DNA of 64,000 nucleotides from Perognathus longimembris pacificus (Eukaryota > Chordata > Mammalia > Rodentia > Heteromyidae): NCBI RefSeq assembly GCF_023159225.1, contig NC_063174.1, positions 26,991,983 to 27,055,982 of the forward strand, given 5' to 3'. The position numbers and the translations under genes were made by a program. Position 1 is the stretch's first letter. Each line of letters begins with the position of its first letter. Below the pieces are notes generated by a model. That model was not told the DNA's origin. It was given only the letters and a program-made list of their open reading frames with translations, and made no database searches. Positions 12,801 through 25,089 of the stretch are shown here, piece by piece.

Positions 12801-13250
12801 AAACAAGAGTTATACTACTGTTGTTATTATTCTCAACATGCCATGTGAACTCGTACTAATTTTTCCCCCTCTTTTTCCTTGTCTGTCTGTTTGACTGAGT
12901 GGTTTGTTTTGTTTTGTTTCTCTTGTACTCCCTTCCTGTGGCTGTACTCTTGTTACCACTGTATTACATCTGAGTACCCTGGATACTGTTTACACGGGTA
13001 ATAGAATTGGGGAAGGGAGAGGGAATACCAAAATCGAGAGACAAAGAACAAAAAGACAAAGAATTCAAAAGCAACACTTAGAAACCATTTGATGCAAACC
13101 GACTGCACAACTCTTGGGGAGAGAGGGGAAGTGGGAGGGGGAAGGCGGGAAGTAAGGGAGGTGGTAACAAGTAGAACAAGAAATGTACTCACTGCCTTTC
13201 ATATGAATCTGTAACTCCTCTGTGTCACACTTTGGCAATAAAGAAAAAAG
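9868..13250 (+). mobile_element. LINE-1, plus strand, internally deleted
   Basis: From about 9900 the sequence is L1 ORF2 from its middle (KTIERINKTKSCFFEK-like region) to the 3' UTR, ending with AATAAA at 13237-13242. The endonuclease half of ORF2 and nearly all of ORF1 are absent. A possible ORF1 start precedes the junction at about 9900. The copy is riddled with stops and frameshifts. Confidence 0.85.
9900..12636 (+). pseudogene. L1 ORF2p remnant, RT and C-terminal part
   Basis: Recognisable family segments: [20 protein letters not shown] (10637), [20 protein letters not shown] (about 10820), [14 protein letters not shown] with the catalytic Asp pair (about 10943-10985), the thumb region [20 protein letters not shown] (about 11150), KCWRGCGQNG (about 12255) and the end segment MEFYASIRSNDT (about 12555). 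Frames break at about 11053, 11373 and several times after, so it cannot encode a full protein. Confidence 0.88.
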
Positions 13251-13380
13251 AGAGAAAGGGACAGAGAGGAGAGAAAGGAAAAGCAAGAGAGGGAGGCAGA
13301 GGACTATGGGAGAGGGAAGAGGAAAAGAGGAGAAAAGAGGAGGAAAGAGGATTGGGAAGAAGACAGAAGTATGAGGGAGA
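13251..13380 (+). repeat. Purine-rich (GA/GGA) tract at the L1 tail
   Basis: About 130 bp of nearly pure purine sequence begins inside the tail of the plus-strand L1 (after AATAAAG) and looks like an expanded, degenerate GA-rich tail. Confidence 0.65.
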
Positions 13381-16300
13381 ATGCTTCTTGTGGACAGCTT
13401 CTTTGGCTCATGGATCTTCTCTTCCTGACTACCTACCTTTCTTATGGACTTTGAACTTGCTTATCCCTACAATTGCATAAGCCATTTTCTTGTAGTAAAA
13501 CTTTTCATATATTAGCCTCTGCTAGTTCTGCTTCCCTGATTGAAGCCTACTGTTCAACTTTTACCTTTCCAAACCTTTTGTTCATGCTTATGATTCTCAT
13601 CCGTGAACATTAAAAATATTATGTAGAAGTCTTTAAAATTTAGTCCCTTTTCAAAAATGAGTCTGAATTCTCCAATTTTGTATGTACATGTACCTTCTGC
13701 AACAGGTGTTCTTATTTGGGTCATTGAGCAATTTTTTCAGTAAAAATATCTTAATAGTTAATGGGTAACAAGATAAAGAGTCTTACAGTCTTTACTGCCT
13801 GAGATGGCTTTGATCTTAGATCTCAGGGCCCAGTTTTAGACTGATTGAATGCTAATTTATTGACTGTATTTTTCAGGTAATATAAATTCAGATCCTTTAC
13901 CAATATTGGTACAAACTTGATTTTAATATTTATGTGATTTTCTTGCCATTCAGAGTCATAAGCAGATGGGAAGATTCACCCTCTGCCCCTTATTTTAGAG
14001 GCTAGAATCTTTTTACATCATTCCTGGATGAGGCACTCACTCCAGAACTCATTGCTTTTTTTAAGTAGTTCAGTTCTGGGTCCAAGTATACATGGGACTT
14101 GAGCCAAGTACTTTTTTTTCCTCTGAGTTTTAGCATCCTGAGTGCAAGATGTAATGAAATAACTCAATAGCTTTCTGATCTTTTGCATTTAACTTTTCAC
14201 ACCTCTGATTTTTAGATCATTCTTTATTTCTGGCACTTTTGTATTTTCTCTTTTTTTGTTCCAAATTATAATAATGTGGTGTTTGAAGAGCAGGACGCTT
14301 TCCTTCGTCAGTTTAATCCACCATATTTACTGGACATTGTCCTAAGGATAGTTCCAGGAAGAACACAATGCATCTTTATATATAGTTTATATTCTTTTAT
14401 TCATATGCCTATGGATAGAGCATTGCTCAGTTTTCTGTAAAGATGACTTCAAAAGCTTTCTCGGACAAACCTTTTTTCCTCAGTAGTCTTCTTCTTCCTT
14501 CTCCTCACAGTATTCTTTTCATCTAAAATTTCTCCATCATCCTCAGGTAGGCAAAGAAGGTATATTAAATTTTTACAGTGAGACAATTTTCTTTTTACTC
14601 CTACAGTCCATTTCCTAAGAAAGAGAAAGGTCAGTGTTCTGATCATTTGTCAAATTAGTGCCTTTTGTTTATTGATTAGTCTAAACTGATTTTCTTTATT
14701 TTCCTTTTTGTTTGTAAAGGCAGGGAATATTGAGAAGGATCAAAATTGGGATGGGAGATGCTTCTATTTCTTCCCTTGCTTTCCTACTCATTCTGATCCT
14801 CAGACCCTGATTCTTCACTGAAAATAGATCCTCTCATGCTGAATGAAACACATCAAAACGTCAGTGGGTCAGCAACCTTGAGACTTAGATGGAGATTTTA
14901 ACCCTTCTGTTTATCTCAAAATGGAGAGGGTCACTTACTTACAAAAGCCATGGAGATAGATGAACCATTAAAATATAACCCATTGCTAGGAAGCAGGTAT
15001 ATAATCTTAGCAAGACAAACTGCAGAAGGCATGTCAACTGAGATTCAATTATTGCCTTATAAAGGCCTAGTTGTCTTTTAAATACTTTGTTGAAGGGGTT
15101 TTTTCTTCTGCTTTACTATACTAAGGATATGAACTGACATCTACACTCTATGCTTCAGCAGCACCAGAGAAAGACACAGAATAACCTACAACTCATGATA
15201 AAGGTAAGACACAAGAAAGGAAGATGCTTGGAGCGGGGCTTAGAAAGGATAGAAGGAGCCAAGAATCTGAGGGTAGTGAGAGAGATAGAAGGGGTACAGA
15301 GAGGAGAGAATAAGGGAACTCGTGCTTTTGACAAGAAATTCGGTTCAGAAGACTAGGATAGGAGACATATAGAACAAATTTGTGTGGATGGACATCTTGA
15401 GGACTTGACATAGTTAGGACTTCTTTTTTTAACTTGAAGGCTGACTTTCCCTAGAATACTATATGTGTACTTAACTGGCATGCAGTAAAGACTATTTTGG
15501 TTAATGTGTACCACACTGCCATCCTTTATAATAAAGAGCACAGTGACAAGGTTATGGTTGAAAAAGAAATGTCACACATCATAACAAGCAATCCTCAGGT
15601 CTGTAAGATTCTGAGTCACTTACATGGTGTCTAATATCAAGCCTACTTGAGTCTCTCTAGCCCCACATCAAATGCAACATGGCAGATTTCAGGAATATGA
15701 ATAATTACCATTGTGCTGTGATGATTTATAAACTTCCCCTGCCTGCTAGCAATGTCATGAATAATTGCTACTGCATGTAACACTCAGGAAAGACAGCAAG
15801 AGTTCATTTTCTGTCAGCCAAGTCCAGGAGTGACTTTTGGGCCAGTCAGCTAATATTTGATCAATTGGATCTTCAGTAAATCATCCACATGGGTTAAAAG
15901 ATAGTTGATGAAATTAACTTGGAACATTCCATGAATCAAGACATTTACTTTGCTAAAAACTTCCACAAATTTCTGCTGAACAAATGAGTACTTTAGAACT
16001 GATGTTCCAAGATCTGCTGTAATTCTTTTTCTAAAAATACATTTATTATCTTTAAAGTTGTACAAAGGAGTTGTTATTCAACAAAGCAGTTTATAAATAC
16101 AGTGCATCTTGATCAATGTCACCCCTTTCAATATTCTCATCCACCCTTCCAAACCCATTCCTTCCTTTTCTTAGTCTTTAGGTTATGTATTGGATTATTT
16201 TGCCATTTAGCAAATTTACAAGTTGTGTAGATTGTTGATTTTTAGGGTAAAACGACTTTAATTTACATTGTGTAACATAGAACTTATTTGATTTATCTGA

Positions 16301-16740
16301 AATAGTAGAAACTTGTTGTATATTCTCATGTAAATAAAAAATTACAGAGCACTGTGATTAGAGAATGAACCAAGAATATGTGCTTATGAACTTGCCATTT
16401 TTGTACACATTGGCCTTGAAACTCAGTGACAACTGTTATTCACTGATGTGGAAGAATAAATAAATGCTACTCATCATCTCTGTCTTTTATAGAAACAAAC
16501 TGTCCTTGCCCAAAACGAAGACAGAAAGTTAACTGTAATGAAAAGAACAGTGAACCAGGAATCAGAATGGGCTCAAGGCAGACATAGGCCACAAGCTAAT
16601 GAGCAGCCTTGAGCTTTCTTCTGATGGGTTTCAGTTTTTTCAAAGGCACTCAGATAAGGGCTAAGATTCTTTCCCTCAATGATGTCTCTAATACCTTATT
16701 GATGATGCCCCACCTTTTTCAGCACTCAAAGCCATGAGTT
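13381..16740. other. Intergenic DNA, no gene seen
   Basis: AT-rich, with no recognised exon. A diverged stretch at about 16030-16165 resembles an L1 3' end in minus orientation ('gttgtacaaaggagttgttat'), with low confidence. The few short open frames lack family features. Confidence 0.6.
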
Positions 16741-16751
16741 TGGAATGGATA

Positions 16752-16803
16752 TATGGATGGATGGATGGATGGATGGATGGATGATGTGTGTGTGTGTGTG
16801 TGT
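16752..16803. repeat. (ATGG)n then (TG)n microsatellite
   Basis: About eight tetranucleotide units are followed directly by about nine TG units. Confidence 0.95.
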
Positions 16804-16849
16804 TATGTGTGGTGCATGTTTTATTTACCACCCACCATTTATCTTGGCA

Positions 16850-17335
16850 AGATGATACAATCTTACTTTCTATGGTAGGTAACTTCTAAGATAGTCTCTC
16901 CTGATCTTTCTTGTCTGTGTTCATGCCTTGAATAATCTCTTAAACTCCTGCCTTGAATGTGGGCTGTACTTACTAGTTCACTTCCAATAAATACAATGCT
17001 ATGTGGGGGATGTCATTGCTTTAGGTCAGGTTACAAGGTTATTAAAATATTGTGACTTGTGTCTTGCTTACCCTCTCTTGCTCACTTGCTCTGAGTAAAG
17101 CTGCTTGTTTTCAGGTGCTCCAAGAGAGGACTATGTGTGTAACAAGGAACTACTGTCTCTCTCCTACAACCAGCGAAAACATGAGACCTACAGACAACTA
17201 CTTGAGTGACCTTGGAAGCAAGACCTTGGAACCACGCCTGGATTCCTGAACACAAAAATCTCAGCTATGATAAAAGAATGTTGTAAACCACTAAGCTGTG
17301 AAGTAATTTGTTATACATGGTGAGTTAACATACTC
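16850..17335 (+). repeat. Probable old LTR-like interspersed repeat
   Basis: It has the style of ancient mammalian LTR repeats: 'gccttgaatgtgggctgtac' near the start and, near the end, 'aaaccactaagctgtgaagt' with 'ttgttatacatgg'. The family was not named. An open frame of 65 codons inside it has no support as a gene. Confidence 0.4.
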
Positions 17336-19050
17336 ACCAAGCTGTGTCTTCTAACTTGCAACCTTCTCTCTCGACTATTTCTGAATTTCCATTCTCCATC
17401 TTCAAAGTGTGTTGATGTGGAGGCTGGGGACAGCGTTACAAAAGAGGAAGGTCAGCTCTTCTTCCCCTAATTTTTTTAAGTGAAAATTGTGACAATATAC
17501 TTTTATTGAACACTTCCAATAGGCAAAGTACTAGTTGATAATGGACTAGTAATGTTATTATCCTCCTTTTACAGATGTGGAAGGTGAAAATTGAGGACAA
17601 ATACTACAGGATAAAGAATTCACAAGCAAGCATGAAATAGAGCAGTGGGACAGTAGCTGTGCCCCATGAAGCTGGTTAAGATATGTAAGGACTATTGAGT
17701 TTAGCACGGGAATTTCACTTTGAAATGAGTTTTTATAAATTGAAATGGGATGATCTTCCATAAGGGTGTTATTATTTAGACTAAGAGAAAACCATAGAAG
17801 TATGGCATTCCTTCTGTGAGCAGAGTATTGAATTATTTATGTGTAAGCTTTAGATAACAGAATCAACAGGGGATACTTTTAGAAAGGCAAATACCAGCTA
17901 TTATAGGAAGCAATGGCGATAATTACAATTAAAAGTCTGAAGAAGTTAAGAGTTTAATAAAGGATGAGCTACTTCAAATAGCCCCATTTCCATTTGGGTG
18001 CTCATGTGAGGGCTTCCTGGCCAGTCCTGTGGGACAGTTCAGAGATTTGGCATTGTACAGATATGGAATAGATGTTTCACAGAGAACCTTTCCAACTGAG
18101 ATTTGGTGATTCTGAACTTTGACTTACATTCCAATGAGGAGCTCAGACTCACAAGAGAAGTATGAAATGCTACTTTTCTCGGCCAACATCCAGTGAATTG
18201 CCTCCCTTCTTTTCCTTTCTCCCCCCGCTCCTTTCCTTCCTTCCTCTCCTCTTTCCTTTCTTCCCCTCCTCTGCCTCCTTTCCCTCATCATGTTCTTTCT
18301 CCTCCCCCTTCTTCCCTCCTCATACCCTCTCTCCTTCTCTCCCTTCTCCTGCCCTCTCCTCTTCTCTACCGATGGAAACTCAATACCTTTGGCATTCCTA
18401 TTGTCCAACAGGGAGAAGTCCATCTACATAAAGGAATGAAAGCTGAAACAAAAATTTAAAAAGGGAAGAATTTAAACCACATATCTGACTCTCCTTGCTG
18501 TTATTTTAGGCTCATCAAGCAAACTTTTTTTTTTTTTTTTTTTTTAATATTCAGCCTCCCAGGTAGATTTGCCTCCCAGAAAAGATTGGACCAGCCTGTT
18601 ACGGCTTGGGTCCACATGACAGTTACATTTGTGATTATCCAAAAATGTATTTTATGCAATGATTCAGTGGTCATCAGTCTAGTAGTGTGCAGACTTCAGT
18701 ATGAATTGGATCACCTGTGCATGTTCTGTGTTAATGTCAATCAGGTCTTGTTAACATCAATCTCTGGACTCCACTCCCAGAGATTCTGCTTTGCTAGATA
18801 TGGCTAAGGCTCCAAAGTTTACATTCCTATCAAGTTTCACAACATAACACTGCTGTTGGTCTAGAAGCCACACTTTGGGCACCCATTAGACTTAGTTTCT
18901 AGCCCTATCCTATAAAGGGCCAGCCCCAAAACATTAGTGACTTCCCCTGGGTTGACACAGGAAGACCCATTTTCTGGAGACTGAATCACCACAGAGAAGA
19001 TCTTTCAGTCATTGATCAGAGTTATTACCTGTTGGCCAAATGTTTGCTGA
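17336..19050. other. Intergenic DNA with a pyrimidine tract
   Basis: No gene recognised. It includes the C/T-rich tract at 18200-18368 and a T-run of about 24 at 18522-18545. Frames within the tract (serine/proline/phenylalanine-rich) are low complexity. Confidence 0.65.
18200..18368. repeat. Polypyrimidine tract, about 170 bp
   Basis: Almost uninterrupted C and T on the plus strand (purines on minus), with TCC/TTCC motifs and a few A and G interruptions. Confidence 0.85.
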
Positions 19051-19054
19051 CCTT

Positions 19055-19310
19055 ACAATTTCTAAAAGAAAACATGTGGTGCATATACATCACAGAATAT
19101 TATTCAGCCATACAAATAATAAAATCTTATTGTTTGTGACAACATAGATGTGACTGGAGATAGTTATATTAAGTGAAATGATCCAGGCACAAACCAATCA
19201 AGTACATATGTTTTCATTGAAGTGAGTATAAAAAACGTTCATCTCAAAGCAGTTCAAAGTATAATGGTGGTTACCTTAGCCCAGGAGAGCACAAGGAATA
19301 AGGATTAGGA
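19055..19310 (+). mobile_element. Old L1 ORF2 3'-end fragment
   Basis: Diverged match in sense to the L1 ORF2 C-terminal region: 'catcacagaatattattcag', 'gtgacaacatagatgtgact' and 'aagtgaaatgatccaggcac'. It is clearly older than the L1s at the left of the window. Confidence 0.65.
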
Positions 19311-19474
19311 AAAGACTAACAGGTATTAAGTTAAATAGGAAGTTAAAATAGTTAAATAGGAACAAGAAGTTCTGGTGCCCTGTAGGGTAATGGAAATTAT
19401 GTATTGTGTATTTCCAAAACTAGAAGAAAAGACTTTGAAAGTGTTCACCATAAAAACTATATATATTATTGAGG

Positions 19475-19740
19475 AGATGGATGATGATGATGATGATGAT
19501 GATGATACCATTCTCAGGGTTTGAACTCAGGGCCTGGGCACTGTCCCTGAGCTTTTTTGTTCAAGGTTAGCACTCTACCACTTGAGCCACAGCTCTAACT
19601 TCTGGATTTCGGTGATTAATTGGATAAAAAAGAGTCTCAAATACTTTTCTGTTCAGGCTGGCTTTGAACTGTAATCCTCAGATCATGGCCTCCTAAATAG
19701 CTAGGATGATAGGGGTGAGCCACTGGCAATCAGCTTGAGA
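19475..19740 (-). mobile_element. Composite SINE with (GAT)n run
   Basis: Minus-strand composite SINE (19507-19735; 'cactctaccacttgagccac' and 'tagctaggatgataggggtg' on plus) adjoining about nine GAT units at 19477-19506, probably its expanded tail. Confidence 0.8.
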
Positions 19741-20369
19741 TTGATTTTTTTAACCTGACTTTAACATTATATAATGCATACACATATCAAAGCAACACAT
19801 GGTATCCCATTGATGTGTGTAAGTTTTATGTTTTTATGTCTCAGTTAAAATAAATTGAAATTTCAAAAGAAACTTTTAATAAATTATTGTTTTTCACCTT
19901 GAGTTCTTGCATTTGGTATTTTCATGAAAGTAGACATCTCTATTACATTCTAAGGCATACAATTTGCCTTCTTTCCTGCAATTTAATTACAATATCTGAA
20001 TGACAAAATATTTTTTCCTAGAATACCATGTCTTTCTTTGTACCTTGATGCTTACCTTTTTGCCTTTTATTATTCAAAGCAATTCCTATCACTTCTGCAC
20101 TAGTAAGAAAGGTTATCAAATGACAGTTTGTGCTAGTTTCAAACCATTTCTCCTAGTTCTTCCCAAAGTTTGCCAATTAATTGTGGTTTCAAAATGCTGT
20201 CCTGACTTCTATTTATTCCCTCTGACCAGGACTGGAAGTTTCCACTTACTTAGTACAAACAATGTTCATATGTATTATAGAATTTATGACAGAATCTGAC
20301 CAATTCTTTCCGTAGCTTTGTCCTGATTCTTTCCCGTTGTTCCTCCCATCCCTTTGCTATGGTCAAAAT

Positions 20370-21113
20370 GGTGGTGTCCTCCAAAATTCAAATGTTGAAT
20401 ATAATAGTAAACAAACAAACAAATAAATATACATACCAGTGTAATTGCAGAGAAAAAATTAAACATTGAAGTGCCAACCTCTAAAGCTATGGTATTAGAA
20501 GGTGAGGCTTTCTGCAAAGTCATTAGGACATAGGACTTATTGAAAGATTGACCCCCCTGCCCACTCTGTTGTCCCAGGTGCACACAGACATCAGGCAAAA
20601 CCTCAGGTATACACAGATGTTCTTGATGCAGCCAGGGCAATCCAACCTAAGCCTGGCTGTAAATATTCCATGTGAGCCTAACCAAAAGTCCCTACCTCCC
20701 TCAGCCCTAATAGCCTTTTTGATAACCTCTGTCTCCTTGCTCAGACCCCATAAAAGCCTAACTCCAACCCTACCTCTTAGCACAACCTCCATTCCTACTA
20801 GAAGGTTGCTTGCCCCTTGCTACTGTAATAAGGAGTCCATGTCTATTGAGATTCTGTCTAGCCTGTTCCTTTCTCCTCTAGTTTCCTAACACTTACCTTA
20901 TGAACAGGACTAGTGCCTTTATAAAGGTGGCCCAAGGGGGCCAAGAGGACACAGTGAGAAGACACCTTCCAGGAACCAGGAAGCAGGTCTTACTAGATTT
21001 GGAGCTGCCAGCTCCTCTGTCTTGGATTTCTCAACCTATAGAATGGTGTTTTTTTTTTAAGCCACCCAGTCTAAGCTATTTTGTTATAGCAGCAGGAATG
21101 GACTAAGACAGCC
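20370..21113 (+). mobile_element. ERVL-MaLR (MST/MLT1-like) LTR, interrupted
   Basis: The left part (20370-20540) has 'ggtattagaaggtgaggctt' and 'aaagtcattaggacatagga'. The right part (20897-21113) has 'actagtgcctttataaaggt', 'aagccacccagtctaagcta' and 'ttgttatagcagcaggaatg', diagnostic phrases of MaLR LTRs. A second LTR is inserted between them. Confidence 0.75.
20541..20891 (+). mobile_element. Solo LTR, gammaretrovirus-like (ERV1)
   Basis: It starts TGAAAGATTGACCCCCC, the typical gammaretroviral LTR opening, and ends AACA. A CATAAAA box is at 20749-20755 and an AATAAG near 20827 could be its poly(A) signal. The flanks CTTAT (20536-20540) and CTTAC (20892-20896) look like a 5-bp target duplication with one change. 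It splits the MaLR LTR and is therefore the younger insertion. No internal retroviral sequence is present. Confidence 0.7.
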
Positions 21114-21344
21114 TCCAGGCAAATGTTTCATAACTCATTAGAGCCAATGTGCCACAAATTCAGGTCACTTATAGAACTTAAAATTCTCTAATAGCTACAT
21201 TCCAAATTAAAAAAGAAATAGGTGAATTTTATAATATATTTTATTTAACCAAATCTATCAAAAATATCCTTATCTCAGGGTGTGATTAATTTAAAACTAA
21301 TATGAAGTGGTCTATACTATTTTATAAAAAATATGAAGTCTTGG

Positions 21345-21522
21345 CTGGGAATGTGGCTTAGCGGTAGAGTGTTTGCCTAGCATGCATGGAGCCCTCAGTA
21401 CCACAGAAACAGAAAGGCCAGAAGTAGTGCTGTGGTTCAAGTGGTAGAGTGCTAGCCTTAAGCACAGAGAGGCTCAGGAAGAGTGCACAGGCCCTGAGTT
21501 CAAGTCCCAGGACTGACAAAAA
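21345..21522 (+). mobile_element. ID-like SINE
   Basis: Starts 'ggctgggaatgtggcttagc', carries 'ggtagagtgtttgcctagca' (Ala-tRNA-like A box region), and ends 'cccaggactgac' plus A-tail. It follows an old AT-rich repeat-like stretch (21120-21340) whose family I could not name. Confidence 0.82.
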
Positions 21523-21689
21523 ATATAAATATTGTCTTCAAAACCCGACATCTCAGTCTGTATTTACCTCATTTCCTGAGCCCTTCCTGGCTAGTGGCTA
21601 ATGTATATGAAACAGTGGTTTTAGCATTTTTGAGGTCTAAATTTATTTATGCAAAATAAGGCAGTTCTCTCATTTATTTACTTATACAT

Positions 21690-21955
21690 GTATTTATTTA
21701 TGGCTTGAATGCAGAGTCTAGGCACTGTACTGAGGTTTTTTTTTATGCAAGCCTAGTGTTCTACCACTTGAATCACAGCTTCACTCCGACTTTTGTTTTT
21801 GTTGTTGTTGCTTTGGTGGTTTGGTGACTAATTGGAGATAAGAGCCCAACAGACTTTCTTGCCCGGGCTGGTTTTGAACCATGATCCTCGAATCTGAGCC
21901 TCCTGAGTAGCTAGAATTACAGGCAAAAACAACTGGTGCCTGGCTTGGTTCTAGA
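21690..21955 (-). mobile_element. Composite SINE
   Basis: Minus-strand copy ('gttctaccacttgaatcaca' and 'ctgagtagctagaattacag' on plus). Confidence 0.78.
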
Positions 21956-24504
21956 ATAAAAAATACTATTTTATAAAATTGTTTTAAAAGCACAAGTTAA
22001 GTATTCTTGTTCTGAAGATCCTTCAGGCTCCAAACAATATGGCCCTCCTGTCTCATGCAGATCGCTTCTGCCTTGGTGGTCTCCACATGGAGACATATTA
22101 GACATGCAGAGCGTTAACGCATTTTCTGCTCTTTCTTCTCTAAGTTCTTGGTGCCAGCACTCCATGCCACTGCCCTTAGATACTCCCTCTTCTCACTATG
22201 TGTCCAGTTGTAACCGATATGGAAAAAAGACAAAGGAAGAAGAACTGGAATAGAGACTTCTCGTAGGATGTCAGATCACACAGCCAGGATTGCAGTCAAT
22301 GTTCTTGTATTTCTGCCAGGGTTTGTGGATTAGCAAGAAAGAGGATTTGTATTTAAATACAAGAAACATTCGAATTCCTGGCTGGCTAGATTGTTCACAC
22401 TCTTATCTCTCATATTGTTCTTCTCCAAATCATTTGTCCTCTGGATCTTGACAAAACGTCTGCATGAAATTAACAGGCGTGCAAAGCCTGGATGAGCAAA
22501 ATTGATTTGCCTATAATCTGTTTGTGAAGAGATCAGGACGTGGTTGAAGTGATTTTAATTTCAGAGCCCAAGTTGCTAGTCTGTCTTTTTGTCAGGCAAT
22601 TAGTTCCACTGACTGGGCACAAATGCAGCAATGCCTCGTGCCCAGGGGAATGTGCCATGGAAATGACACAGTCATTTTTTCTTCTCTGAATGATTTTCAT
22701 GTCAGATTTTTTTTTTGGTCTCTTTTGTTTCTTTTGGTAAAATTCCCTGCTCAGCACCAGGCTCTGAGACTTCTCATTGACCTAGTGCTGAGAAATAGGT
22801 GGCCAATGAACAAGGCAAGAGAACAAATTTTTATGTGAATGTTCCAGATAAAGACCTCAGGGGAGGTAAACAAACTCTGGTAGGGATTATTGCTTTGGAT
22901 TGTCTAGTTGTATATTTAGATTCTCACACATGATTTATTTTTTTCAGCAATACTAAATGATAGCTATTTGTATCCTATTTTGCTGATGATGAAATTGAGA
23001 GTTCAGAGGGAGGTTAGCCATTTGACAACATCACAGCTCTAGAGTGCAAATTGAGGATGCACAGGAGTTTTCTTTCCCCTGAACCATGCTAGCTCCTCAG
23101 TAAACCTCAGAAGCCATTGCCTCTAGGATTCCAGGTGACCATCACTTCAAGCACTTCTGTCTACTCAAGCAGAGGTGCCTTAATTATCCTCCAGATCCAA
23201 ATGGATTGGCTTCATTGAAGGCATAGCTTAGGCCTAGCCGAGTTTGATCACTGATGAAAGTATGTTCTTCTCTCTAGGTATAATGAACATGAAAGGTAGC
23301 AAGGAAAGGTATTATTACCTCTACATACAGGATTTCACCTAAATTAAAGGGAGCAGTGTACATTTCCAAAGGCAATTTAAGTGTATTTCTGAGTTGTTTT
23401 CATAAAAATGACAACTTACCTGTGTAGCTGGCACACTTCTGTACATGAAGACCCTTCCTCAAACGTTTTTGTGCCTCCTCTCTATAATGCATAGGAGTCT
23501 TGCATAATACCTTCCTTCAAAGCCAGAGATAGAAATTAGTAATTTTTGAATGAATACATAAATAAATGCTATAATAGAAGTATTTTCTTAATATAGACTG
23601 AGTTAATTATGGTGATCAGTCATAGGTTGAATTAGTGTTTTCCAGGGGAGCTGACTCTATTTTTCAAACTGAATCATCAAAAAGCCCAAACAACTCATTT
23701 CTTAGAGATGTCAAAATGCAATTTTAGATGTCATGTTTAAATCATGGCAAGACGCTGGAGAGGGTTGTTCAGTGATTACTATTATTTAACATTAACTTAA
23801 AGACAAGAATAATGTTTCTGCTAATCTGTCACTGAAATATTCAAAACCAACTCTACTAAGATAATGAATTAATTCATATTTACTAAGAACCTATCACATT
23901 TAATATTTCACTATCTTTTATGCAGCTTAAAATGTGTCCTGAGGCTTAAAATGTGTGTGTTATTTTAGTTAATATCATGCCATCTATCTATGCCAGGAGA
24001 CTGGTGTTGTATTTTCAGCATAGTACCATTTTTATTTGCCATAATGCTTAGCCAGTGAGTATGATACTCTGACTGTCTTTCTCCTGATGTGAATGTCTCA
24101 CCTATACTTTTGTGGACACTTGAGTAAACGAAAAAGTCATAGTAAGATATGCCACAAAGGCTTAATTTCTTGAGCTGAATCTCCCACACAACATAAAGTA
24201 CCTTCAATTGCTAGATGCCCTACCCAGCCACAGGGTAGGAATGTCCCTTACTGCTGGTATTTTGTGGAAACATGGTGAAGGCTGTCCGGTCCTCACATCA
24301 ACAAGGCTCATCTATGAGAATGACTGTCTTTAACCAAAGCTAGTCCTATACAGTTGAGACAAGGGAGTTATCCCCAGTGAAGAGCTGCCCATTTGTTTGT
24401 GGACAGCAATGACTGCCACACAGCCCTTGCTCTCAAGGAGCTCATGGTCTACTAGACACTCAATAGACTGGTAGTTATGGTGCTGTAGATGGTAGATGTA
24501 GATG
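21956..24504. other. Intergenic DNA, no gene or repeat recognised
   Basis: Mostly unique-looking AT-rich sequence. No splice-consistent conserved exon was found on either strand, and short frames look random. Confidence 0.6.
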
Positions 24505-24581
24505 GTGCTGTAGTCTGGGTCAGTATTCCCCAAAGCTGATATGGTAAAAGCTTGGTTTCTAGGCTGTGGTGTTATTGGAAG
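24505..24581 (+). mobile_element. Left half of an older LTR-like repeat split by the provirus
   Basis: The phrases 'tattccccaaagctgatatg' and 'ctaggctgtggtgttattgg' continue, across the provirus and one copy of its duplication, into 'aatctctagaagatatggcc' at 31338. The family is of an old mammalian LTR type; its exact name is uncertain. Confidence 0.6.
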
Positions 24582-24587
24582 GTAATG

Positions 24588-25089
24588 TGTTGGGGTGCTT
24601 TCTCTGACCCGGCTCAGATGCTTATTTCTTTCTCTCTTATTACCCTCCGTATCGTCCTCTCCCCTAACCCTCGGCCTGCAGGTATGTTAGGGTGGGACGT
24701 AGGGGTGACTCCGGCCTGGCGTGCGCGCGACCTACATGGTAATGTGACCGCTATCCTTCCCTGGGAGCTAGCGTACATAGACCACGGAGTAGGCTTCTGA
24801 GAGCGAACTAACTTTATTGAGGGAAGGTCAAGGGGAGATGCTTCCGAAGGAAGGGGGTTGGCCAGGATTCCGATAGGCCATGAGCTGTCACCTGACTCCC
24901 AAGGGGCTGAGCGCGCCGAACCAGGGCGGGGCTGGGAGGCACCGGGCTGGCTGCCAGCTAAGTCGGGGGTCTATTTGCCCAACCGGTTTCTCCGGATTCC
25001 AATGTAGAGAGGGTGGAAGGGCCGCATTCCCCAGCTGGGGGAGGTGCATCAAGCCCCTTCCATCAAGGCGAGAAAGATGGACCCCAACA
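24588..25089 (-). repeat. Provirus 3' LTR (502 bp)
   Basis: Begins TGTTGGGG and ends CCCCAACA, a perfect 8-bp inverted terminal repeat. On the minus strand it carries CCCTCAATAAAGTTAG (poly(A) signal about two-fifths from its right end). No clear TATA box is seen in it. Relative to the other LTR it lacks an 11-bp segment near 24905. Confidence 0.93.

Noticed and set aside
21345..21420. tRNA-like sequences within the many ID-like SINEs
   Set aside because: They retain A- and B-box-like phrases but not a foldable tRNA with an anticodon arm; they are SINE heads, not tRNA genes.
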